A stretch of 5,118 nucleotides of DNA from Mariniphaga sp964540165 (GTDB lineage: Bacteria > Bacteroidota > Bacteroidia > Bacteroidales > Prolixibacteraceae). The stretch spans positions 1 to 5,118 of the forward strand of contig CAZILU010000185.1 of assembly GCA_964540165.1 (NCBI GenBank). The letters run 5' to 3'. Numbering within the stretch: position 1 is the stretch's first letter; the number at the start of each line of letters is the position of its first letter. Positions 1-5,118 of this stretch are shown here, one piece after another. The position numbers were made by a program, and so were the translations under genes. The notes under the pieces are model-generated. The model ran no database searches. It saw only the letters and a program-made list of their open reading frames with translations, and had not been told where the DNA came from.

Positions 1-2258
1 CGATCGCCATTGGCGTTGTGCCACAGCCCGGTGAAAATACCATCGCTATTGTCGATGAATTTTACCGTAGAAGTGAGCTCATTGCAAAGGAGATGCCTCC
101 GGGGTACCGTGTGAAGATCGGTTTCGACTTTACCGTATTTGAAAGGAAATCGGTAAAGGAGGTGCAGGAGACCTTGCTGATGGCCTTCGTCCTGGTCATT
201 TTAATTATCTTTCTTTTTTTGCGCGACTGGCGGTCAACCATCATTCCCGTAGTTGCAATTCCCATATCCATCGTTACTACTTTTTTTATTATGTGGATCG
301 GAGGATTGTCTATCAACGTTTTGACGCTGATGGGATTGGTGTTGGCAATCGGGCTGGTGTGCGACGATGCCATCGTTGTGCTGGAGAATATCTATTCAAA
401 AGTTGATGCCGGCTATAAACCCCGGAGGGCAGCCCTGGATGGCAGTAAGGAGATCTATACCGCGGTAATTTCAACGACCATCACGCTGGTTATGGTTTTT
501 CTGCCGGTGCTTTTTCTTCAGGGATTGACAGGCAGGCTCTTTCGGGAGTTTGTTATTGTGGTATCCGGCGCTGTGATTGTCTCCTCCCTGGTGGCGCTCA
601 CTCTATCGCCAATGATGGGTTCGAAGATCCTTACCGCTCAGCACCACCTCGACTTTAACTGGCTTTACCGGATGACCGAGCCGTTCTTTCTGAATCTGAA
701 CCGGGGGTACCGATATTCGTTGTCGGCCTTTATGAAGCATCGCTGGACGGTTTGGCCCGTTCTGGCTTTTCTTGTTTTCTTTATCGGAGTGCTTTGGAAA
801 TCCTTACACAAAGAGCTGGCACCACTCGAGGATCGGTCTAATATACGCGCCAATGCCCTCGGGCCCGAAGGTTCCTCATTTGAGTTTATGGAACGGTATA
901 TGGATCAGTTAAGCCAGTATGTAATGGATTCCATTCCGGAAGCCATTCGCAACCTGTCGCTGGTGTCGCCCTCCATGAACAATATTGAGCCTGCCAACAA
1001 AGGAATTCATCTGATCTATCTGAAGGAACCGGAGGAGCGCGACAGATCCCAGTCGGAAATTTTTCTGAAGCTGGCAAAGGATGTCCAGTCAATTACCGGT
1101 ATCGGAATATATCCCTTTGAGCCACCGACCATTGGATCTCGTTTTGGCGGGCAGCCGCTGCAGTTCGTGATCCAGTCACCCTCTTTCGACTCATTGACCC
1201 GCATTTTGCCTGCATTTCTGCAGGAGGCACAAAAAAGTCCTGTTTTGCGCTTTATCGACTCAAACCTGAAGGTAAATAAACCTGAAATCAGAATCATGGT
1301 TGACCGCGATAAGGCCGCGATGTATGAGGTCTCTGTGGCCGATATCGGAAATACCCTGCAGGCAGCCCTGAGCGGGCAGAGGTATGGTTATTATATTATG
1401 AACGGGAAACAGTATCAGATTATCGGACAGTTCAGCAGAGACTACTACAACACCCCGTCGGCGCTGGAAAATGTTTATGTGAGGAGCGCCAAAGGTATAC
1501 CCATTGCCCTCTCCAATCTGATAACCTGTGAGGAGGCGGTAAGCGCTTCAACGATATTTAAATACGACCGCTATTTTGCTGCAACCATCTCGGGTGGCGT
1601 GGCACCGGGATATACCCTGAGCGATGGGATTGATGAACTGCAAAGGACCGCCGACCGCGTGCTGACTTCCTACTTCCGGACCGCTCTGGCAGGGCAGAGC
1701 CGCGATTATGCCGAGAGCTCTTCAAGCCTGCTGGTTGTGTTTGTTCTCTCCATCATCATCATCTATCTTATTTTAGCCGCTCAGTTCGACAATTTCATTG
1801 ATCCGATCGTCATACTCGTAACGGTACCCTTGGCACTCTTCGGAGCCTTGCTCTCCTTGTGGTACTTCGATCAGACACTCAATATTTTCAGCCAGATTGG
1901 GATGATTATGCTGGTTGGACTGGTGACAAAAAACGGAATTCTGATCGTCGAATTTGCCCGGCAACGCAAAGGATTGGGAGAAAATAAAATTGAAGCCGTG
2001 GAGAAGGCTGCGATCTCAAGGTTGCGCCCTATTTTGATGACTGCTCTTTCTACCATATTCGGCATTCTTCCGGTAGCCCTGGCTCTGGGCTCCTCTTCGG
2101 GAAGCCGTAAGTCATTGGGTATTGCTGTTATTGGAGGACTTACTTTTGCCACTTTCCTTTCGCTTTACGTTGTGCCGGTGTTGTACGTTTACCTTTCAAG
2201 AGAACAAACGAAAAATGAAGATGAGGAAGATGAAACCTATGAACCTGTGTTTAAATAG
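1..2258 (+). CDS. RND-family efflux pump, inner membrane permease subunit (AcrB/HAE1 type), 5' end outside window
   Basis: Proton-driven inner membrane pump that moves small molecules from periplasm or membrane into an outer membrane channel. The first complete codon is at 3 and 751 residues are visible. By recalled comparison with AcrB (about 1,050 residues), roughly the first 280 residues, including TM1, lie beyond the left edge, so this is an edge cut and not a broken gene. The visible part starts in the porter domain and continues with TM2-TM6 (about residues 57-205), TM7 (248-266), a second periplasmic porter/docking region (about 270-574, opening with the family-like ELAPLEDR) and TM8-TM12 (576-728). 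The proton-relay residues are all present: the Asp pair in TM4 (LVCDDAIVVLENI, codons 363-368), the TM10 Lys in GLVTKNGILIVEF (1929-1931), and the Arg and Thr of RLRPILMT (2019-2021, 2040-2042), matching AcrB D407/D408, K940, R971 and T978. The tail is acidic (KNEDEEDE). The downstream TolC gene overlaps its end, so the two are co-transcribed. An adaptor gene is expected upstream. Multidrug export is likely, but substrate is unknown. A metal (CusA-type) pump is less likely from the overall sequence character. Confidence 0.96.
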   Translation, partial: IAIGVVPQPGENTIAIVDEFYRRSELIAKEMPPGYRVKIGFDFTVFERKSVKEVQETLLMAFVLVILIIFLFLRDWRSTIIPVVAIPISIVTTFFIMWIGGLSINVLTLMGLVLAIGLVCDDAIVVLENIYSKVDAGYKPRRAALDGSKEIYTAVISTTITLVMVFLPVLFLQGLTGRLFREFVIVVSGAVIVSSLVALTLSPMMGSKILTAQHHLDFNWLYRMTEPFFLNLNRGYRYSLSAFMKHRWTVWPVLAFLVFFIGVLWKSLHKELAPLEDRSNIRANALGPEGSSFEFMERYMDQLSQYVMDSIPEAIRNLSLVSPSMNNIEPANKGIHLIYLKEPEERDRSQSEIFLKLAKDVQSITGIGIYPFEPPTIGSRFGGQPLQFVIQSPSFDSLTRILPAFLQEAQKSPVLRFIDSNLKVNKPEIRIMVDRDKAAMYEVSVADIGNTLQAALSGQRYGYYIMNGKQYQIIGQFSRDYYNTPSALENVYVRSAKGIPIALSNLITCEEAVSASTIFKYDRYFAATISGGVAPGYTLSDGIDELQRTADRVLTSYFRTALAGQSRDYAESSSSLLVVFVLSIIIIYLILAAQFDNFIDPIVILVTVPLALFGALLSLWYFDQTLNIFSQIGMIMLVGLVTKNGILIVEFARQRKGLGENKIEAVEKAAISRLRPILMTALSTIFGILPVALALGSSSGSRKSLGIAVIGGLTFATFLSLYVVPVLYVYLSREQTKNEDEEDETYEPVFK

Positions 2259-3573
2259 TCCGGTGTTTCCGGTTACCCGATTGACCCTGTTGGGATGGAT
2301 GTTCTGCCTCTCCCCGGCGCTCCGGGCCCAACCGGTCTTAACATTGAGCGATGCTGTTAATAAAGGGCTTCAACAGAATCTTCAAATCCAGATGGCTGTG
2401 AATGAGAGTGAGATGGCAGAAAAGAATGTCTTCCCGGGAAATGCCGGTTATCTGCCGGTCGTAACAGCCCGGGCATCGTACGACCAGGCGATTGTTGATG
2501 CTGATGTTGAGGTGTTTACAGGTAGTAAGCTTAGTCAGGCGGGCGCAGGATCCTCTACCACATCGGCCGGAATCAGGGCAGAGTGGACTCTTTTCGAGGG
2601 CATGGGACGGGCAGCGGCCTGGGGAAAGCTTAAGGAGCAGTTACATATAAGCAACCTGGAAACAGAGATGACCATTGAAGAGGTGGTTGCAGGTATTACC
2701 GGGGCTTACTGTAACATCATTCGTGAGAAACATCTGCTGGAGGCTTGTCGCGAAAAGGTACAGGTCAGCAATTACCGGTATCGCCTGGCTACCGAGCAAC
2801 GAAATGCCGGACTCGCTTCTGAATTGGAGTGGCTTCAGGCACAGGTTCTGAATCAGACCGATTCCACTAGCCTTACCCTGCAGGAGGCAGCATTAAAAAA
2901 ATCGAAAATCGTGCTGAATCAACTTATGGCTATGGATGCTTTGATCGATTTTATAACGGAAGATTCCATTGCTCTTTCCCCGATGCCTTCAATGGAGTTG
3001 CTCATCAGCAACGGCCTTCAGAGCAATAGTGCCTATCGGTTGGCAGCCGGCAAAGTAACCCTGGGTAAACTGGAGTTGAAGGAGATAGAAGCCCGGCGCT
3101 TTCCTGTATTAACCATGACCGGCGCATATAACTATTTCGAGAATGAAACAGAAGCCTCGTTTATAAAATTTAACCGGAATTATGGCCCCCAGATTGGATT
3201 GACCGCCGGAATTTCTCTTTTTGATGGATTCAGGCTTCGGCGAAATATAGAGAATGCGCGTATTCTTAATGTTAATCGTGAATTGATAGTCAGGGAGATG
3301 GAGCAGGAGCTGATCTCATTGATCATTCAAACTTATTTCGATTATCAAAGTCATCTGAGATCGATCGCTCTGAGCCGGGAGGGGTATCAACTGGCTCTGA
3401 AAAATCAGGCTATTGCCCGACAAGCCTGGGAGGCGGGTGTGATCTCTTCCCTCTACTTCCGGGAAGCTCAGGAGGACCTTTTTCAGGCGCTGGCATCTTT
3501 CGTAAACGAAGTGTACCGCGCTAAAATTGCTGAAACAGAGCTTTTTCGGCTAAGCGGCGCGCTCATTCAGTAA
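2215..3573 (+). CDS. TolC-family outer membrane efflux channel (outer membrane factor)
   Basis: Outer membrane and periplasmic tunnel that should form a trimer and dock with the upstream RND pump through an adaptor protein. From the chosen start it has 452 residues, normal for the family. A basic n-region (MKMRKMKP) and a hydrophobic stretch (about 22-36) form a signal peptide, probably cut after Ala38 (ALRA before QP); there is no lipobox. The mature protein shows the internal duplication of the family. Each half has a strand-rich segment (about 80-125 and 297-337, the second ending GPQIGLTAGISLFDGF) followed by long amphipathic helices (about 133-240 and 340-450). The repeated 'R-x-x-x-x-AG' helix pattern is visible in ATEQRNAGLASELEWLQA and ARQAWEAGVISSLYFREA. 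Four in-frame ATGs lie at 2215, 2221, 2230 and 2239. I chose the first; 2239 is a real alternative (444 residues), with a GAGGA run at 2223-2227 upstream. An in-frame TTG at 2122 would put a non-signal sequence in front and is rejected. The gene overlaps the pump gene by 44 bases (20 if it starts at 2239). Confidence 0.94.
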   Translation: MKMRKMKPMNLCLNSPVFPVTRLTLLGWMFCLSPALRAQPVLTLSDAVNKGLQQNLQIQMAVNESEMAEKNVFPGNAGYLPVVTARASYDQAIVDADVEVFTGSKLSQAGAGSSTTSAGIRAEWTLFEGMGRAAAWGKLKEQLHISNLETEMTIEEVVAGITGAYCNIIREKHLLEACREKVQVSNYRYRLATEQRNAGLASELEWLQAQVLNQTDSTSLTLQEAALKKSKIVLNQLMAMDALIDFITEDSIALSPMPSMELLISNGLQSNSAYRLAAGKVTLGKLELKEIEARRFPVLTMTGAYNYFENETEASFIKFNRNYGPQIGLTAGISLFDGFRLRRNIENARILNVNRELIVREMEQELISLIIQTYFDYQSHLRSIALSREGYQLALKNQAIARQAWEAGVISSLYFREAQEDLFQALASFVNEVYRAKIAETELFRLSGALIQ

Positions 3574-3590
3574 ATCAGGCGCCAATAGCC
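3548..3590. terminator. Possible terminator hairpin at the junction of two convergent genes
   Basis: An imperfect inverted repeat covers the last codons of both converging genes. GGCTA (3548-3552) pairs with TAGCC (3586-3590). After an internal loop (AGC against AA), GGCGC (3556-3560) pairs with GCGCC (3579-3583). Further in, CT (3562-3563) can pair with AG (3577-3578) and ATT (3565-3567) with AAT (3573-3575), leaving a five-base loop. On the + strand it is followed by a T-rich run (TCTTCTTCGGTTTC), as in a weak intrinsic terminator for the efflux operon. On the - strand the following bases are GAAAAAG, with no U tract, so termination of the leftward unit is less convincing. The stem is interrupted and lies wholly in or between coding ends, so it could be partly chance. 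Confidence 0.4.
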
Positions 3591-3904
3591 TCTTCTTCGG
3601 TTTCAAAAATTTTAAAAATAGTGGTGAAGCCCGAAATCGAAACCGTCTCTAATACCGGCCGGGTCAGCTCGCATAGATAAAGCACCCCTTTTTGACTGAG
3701 TATCTTCTTTTGTGCCAGGAGAAAAACCCTTAATCCCAGACTGCTGATGTACGTCAGGCCCCGGCAGTTAATGATTAATTTATGCCCGCCCCGATCCGCA
3801 ATTTCAAGAATACCCTTTTCGAAGTCTGGTACACTCTTCGAATCAACCCTGCCTTCGACAGAGATGATCCAAATATCACCCTTTTTCGATGCTTCAATTT
3901 TCAT
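3575..3904 (-). CDS. STAS-domain protein, anti-sigma-factor-antagonist (SpoIIAA/RsbV) type
   Basis: Small cytoplasmic protein of 109 residues, about the length of a single STAS domain, with no signal peptide or membrane segment. The order fits the fold: a first strand (DIWIISVEGRVDS, 10-22), a helix (about 25-38), the central strand KLIINCRGLTYI (42-53), then the switch loop and helix SSLGLRVFLLAQKKI (54-68), a strand GVLYLCEL (73-80) and a final helix region. In SpoIIAA and RsbV the phosphorylated Ser follows Asp in a [M/I]DS[ST]GLG motif; here the match is ISSLGLR, which places Ser55 at the phospho-site and replaces the Asp by Ser54. Known family members bind a serine-kinase anti-sigma factor when unphosphorylated and are reset by a PP2C-type phosphatase. 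No kinase, phosphatase or sigma factor is in the window, so the partner is unknown. It begins 17 bases after the upstream envelope-protein gene, suggesting one transcript, and its stop is one base from the TolC stop. Confidence 0.9.
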   Translation of the reverse strand: MKIEASKKGDIWIISVEGRVDSKSVPDFEKGILEIADRGGHKLIINCRGLTYISSLGLRVFLLAQKKILSQKGVLYLCELTRPVLETVSISGFTTIFKIFETEEEAIGA

Positions 3905-3906
3905 AA

Positions 3907-3913
3907 CACCTTT
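3907..3913 (-). promoter_or_regulatory. Ribosome binding site of the STAS gene
   Basis: The minus strand reads AAAGGTG followed by TT and the ATG at 3904-3902. The AGG core lies four bases before the start codon, a little close but usable. It is the clearest Shine-Dalgarno sequence in the window and lies wholly in the 17-base gap after the upstream stop, which supports both the chosen start and separate translation initiation of the second gene in this two-gene unit. Confidence 0.6.
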
Positions 3914-3921
3914 GATTTTAC

Positions 3922-4803
3922 CTAATTATGACCGATCGGAATGGTAATCCCCAGGAACGGAAATGCAATAAAAGTTTCCATCTCCGGAACAATCGGGATC
4001 CATAGACTGTAATCCAACCCGACGTTTCGAAGAATGGACCTCCCGCCTAACGAGAGGATGACTGCTGTCTCTCCTTCCGCTGAAATTATATAGTTCTCAG
4101 TAATAAAATAACCTCGTGGCCCGGTTCGGACCATACCGGCAAGATTGATCACCGGCACATCGGCCCAATTATCCTCAATAAATCCATAAGCCATGCCGAT
4201 ACTAACGTTTTTATCTCTCGATCCCAGCGTGGCCGTTCCATACAGCAACCCAAAAGAACCAGCGTCTTCCCCCAGCACCGTGGCCAGCAATGCTCCGGCA
4301 CCCAAATTAAATTTGTTTTCTACGATTGGAAGGGAGATTTTGGGTACCAGCCAGACCGGCGTGGCGGTGCCCCCGAAGAGAAACATCGGCACCATTCCTG
4401 CGCCACAGGAGAAATAGTCGGAAAACCCATAAGATAACTGGTTGTACATGATCCAAATATTCTGATACCATAACTCCCCCTTTTCCAGTCCATAACCATT
4501 GGGAGCCCAGAAATACCGGGTGGCCTGGGGGTTGGGAAGCCAGTATGTCTCGCCCACCTTTTGGGCCGATTCGACCTCACGCATCGATTTGATCTCATGG
4601 CGCGGAATCGTTATCTCACCCAGGTTTTCACTTTTAAGTACAATTTGCATGGAATCTTCATGAATGATCTGGCCGGTGAAGAGGTTATTGTCTTTCGTCT
4701 CTATCCTGAAAACCCGAATGGTGTCGGGTTGTTCCATGCCATACCCGGATTGGTAGTGGATGATCAGGGAGGCAAGAAACAGTAAACAAAAAATTGGCTT
4801 CAT
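3922..4803 (-). CDS. Uncharacterised secreted protein: Sm-like N-terminal module plus probable outer membrane beta-barrel
   Basis: Protein of 293 residues with no function I can name. Residues 1-22 form a signal peptide (MKPIFCLLFLASLIIHYQSG, then YG before MEQP); the Cys is at position 6, not in a lipobox. Residues about 28-77 resemble the small Sm-like beta module often found at the front of Bacteroidota envelope proteins: IRVFRIETKDNNLFTGQIIHED, then MQIVLKSENLGEITIPRHEIKSM. A conserved-looking linker follows (NPQATRYFWAPNGYGLEKGE, 91-110). The rest (about 111-293) is short alternating strands rich in Gly, Tyr and Phe (YGFSDYFSCGAGMVP, LYGTATLGS, SIGMAYGF), ending FPFLGITIPIGHN, as expected for a small beta-barrel, though the last residue is Asn and not the usual aromatic. 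Start: ATG at 4803-4801, chosen because it gives the signal peptide directly; no Shine-Dalgarno is visible, but an A/T-rich leader (AAATTTAATTTAAATC) precedes it. It is the first gene of a leftward pair with the STAS gene. The barrel and outer membrane location are inferred. Confidence 0.82.
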   Translation of the reverse strand: MKPIFCLLFLASLIIHYQSGYGMEQPDTIRVFRIETKDNNLFTGQIIHEDSMQIVLKSENLGEITIPRHEIKSMREVESAQKVGETYWLPNPQATRYFWAPNGYGLEKGELWYQNIWIMYNQLSYGFSDYFSCGAGMVPMFLFGGTATPVWLVPKISLPIVENKFNLGAGALLATVLGEDAGSFGLLYGTATLGSRDKNVSIGMAYGFIEDNWADVPVINLAGMVRTGPRGYFITENYIISAEGETAVILSLGGRSILRNVGLDYSLWIPIVPEMETFIAFPFLGITIPIGHN

Positions 4804-5001
4804 CTGATTTAAATTAAATTTTGGAATCCAACCTTATCATTGTATAACGAAAGGTATGAATTTTTTCTCTTTTATCCGTTTATAATTGGCTGTTTTTAAT
4901 GACAAAAGATGGATCTCTTTTGAACTTTATATATTTTTTCTGATTGAAATTTGAAATGTACATTTTGTTGCCTGTTTTCGATAGAAATTGGATGAATTAT
5001 C

Positions 5002-5011
5002 GTTGATCAAC
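5002..5011. repeat. Perfect 10-base palindrome, possible operator half-way between divergent genes
   Basis: GTTGATCAAC is fully self-complementary and sits in a short region of higher G+C within the AT-rich intergenic stretch. Nearby, TATCGTT (4998-5004), which overlaps it, recurs inverted as AACGATA (5064-5070), 59 bases further right. A dimeric regulator could bind such a site, but a 10-base palindrome is common enough by chance that this is only a candidate. Confidence 0.2.
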
Positions 5012-5088
5012 CGGCAAATGATCAGATGTCATGAATGGGTGATAATAATATTAAAAATCAATTAACGATATTAGGGTAATAATATATT

Positions 5089-5104
5089 TAATTTTGTATA
5101 TTTG
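5089..5104 (+). promoter_or_regulatory. Two adjoining Bacteroidota -7 promoter elements (TAnnTTTG)
   Basis: TAATTTTG (5089-5096) is followed immediately by TATATTTG (5097-5104); both match TAnnTTTG, the -7 box read by the primary sigma factor of Bacteroidota. No clear TTTG -33 element lies upstream at the usual distance; the nearest is TTAG at 5071-5074, 22 bases before the second copy. Transcription would run rightward and begin a few bases after the chosen element, next to an ATG at 5112. In this AT-rich tract one match could be chance, but two in phase with a possible gene start make a promoter reasonable. Confidence 0.5.
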
Positions 5105-5111
5105 TTTGAAG

Positions 5112-5118
5112 ATGAAAC
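5112..5118 (+). CDS. Possible first codons of a rightward gene, cut by the window edge
   Basis: The window ends ATGAAAC, which would read Met-Lys, a usual opening for Bacteroidota genes. A weak purine run (GAAG) directly precedes the ATG. If the TATATTTG element at 5097-5104 is used, the transcript would begin almost at this ATG (leaderless or nearly so); with TAATTTTG at 5089-5096 there would be a leader of about ten bases. The true start may instead lie to the right of the edge. Nothing can be said about the product. Confidence 0.25.

Larger units (their letters stand above)
4804..5118. other. AT-rich intergenic region with divergent control sequences
   Basis: 315 bases with about 26% G+C by hand count, against roughly half in the flanking genes, and no open reading frame longer than about 15 codons on the + strand. 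It must hold the start signals of the leftward pair: the minus strand shows TACCTTTC (4849-4856) and TACATTTC (4953-4960), each one base short of the Bacteroidota -7 element TAnnTTTG, and neither has a matching upstream TTTG, so I do not assign a promoter. The right end has two exact TAnnTTTG copies on the + strand (separate entry). The middle holds a perfect 10-base palindrome at 5002-5011 (separate entry). I see no tRNA, riboswitch or terminator. Confidence 0.7.

Noticed and set aside
1..60. Pump gene as a 5'-truncated pseudogene
   Set aside because: The frame stays open to the first base of the window and matches the expected porter-domain position, so the missing part is explained by the window edge.
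1871..2152. 93-codon open frame on the minus strand inside the pump gene
   Set aside because: It lies antisense to the conserved TM10-TM12 region; the product has no recognisable domain and there is no separate start context. The same applies to the other antisense frames in 62-1297.
2122..2214. Longer TolC reading from an in-frame TTG at 2122 (483 residues)
   Set aside because: The added 31 residues (MLLLEDLLLPLSF...) lie wholly inside the conserved TM11/TM12 coding region of the pump, are not like a TolC N-terminus, and would bury the clear signal peptide starting at 2215-2239.
4320..4598. 92-codon minus-strand frame overlapping the envelope-protein gene in another frame
   Set aside because: Its product is rich in Arg, Pro and Ser without domain features, as expected of a frame-shifted shadow; the 293-residue frame with signal peptide explains the region.
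4849..4856. TACCTTTC on the minus strand as -7 promoter element for the leftward pair
   Set aside because: Last base differs from TAnnTTTG and no TTTG -33 element is found at the expected distance; an equally good near-match occurs at 4953-4960, so neither can be preferred.
4881..4886. TATAAT on the + strand as a sigma-70 -10 box
   Set aside because: Perfect to the E. coli consensus, but in AT-rich DNA of a probable Bacteroidota organism this box is not the normal signal, no TTGACA-like element precedes it, and no gene follows within the next 200 bases on that strand.
4856..4940. Very short + strand frames (MNFFSFIRL and MTKDGSLLNFIYFF)
   Set aside because: Nine and fourteen codons in AT-rich intergenic DNA, without a well-spaced ribosome binding site or a linked gene; chance is sufficient.

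Overview
The window looks like chromosomal DNA from a member of the Bacteroidota. The genes have roughly balanced base composition, while the non-coding right end is very AT-rich (about 26% G+C, counted by hand). Two copies of the Bacteroidota -7 promoter element TAnnTTTG lie near the right edge. Shine-Dalgarno sequences are weak or absent before most starts, and the protein types are common in that phylum. The assignment is an inference from these traits; no marker gene is present.

Layout: (1) positions 1-2258, + strand, the C-terminal three quarters of an RND (AcrB/HAE1-type) proton-driven efflux pump, cut by the left window edge. (2) 2215-3573, + strand, a TolC-type outer membrane channel whose start overlaps the end of the pump gene. 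(3) 3575-3904, - strand, a single-domain STAS protein of the anti-sigma-factor-antagonist type. (4) 3922-4803, - strand, a secreted protein with an Sm-like N-terminal module and a probable outer membrane beta-barrel. (5) 4804-5118, an AT-rich intergenic region that carries the control sequences for the leftward pair and probably the promoter of a rightward gene starting at or just beyond the right edge.

The first two genes form the end of a tripartite efflux operon: pump in the inner membrane, channel in the outer membrane. The periplasmic adaptor (AcrA/HlyD type) is expected just upstream, outside the window. Transported substrates cannot be read from the sequence. The second pair is a separate leftward transcription unit (envelope protein first, STAS protein second, 17 bases apart). 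It converges on the efflux operon with one base between the two stop codons. An imperfect hairpin at 3548-3590 contains both stops and may end transcription from the left, possibly from both sides.

I did not find a mobile element, CRISPR array, RNA gene or clearly new system. The most interesting points are the uncharacterised envelope protein paired with a phospho-switch type STAS protein, the doubly coded pump/channel junction, and the hairpin built from the ends of two convergent genes.
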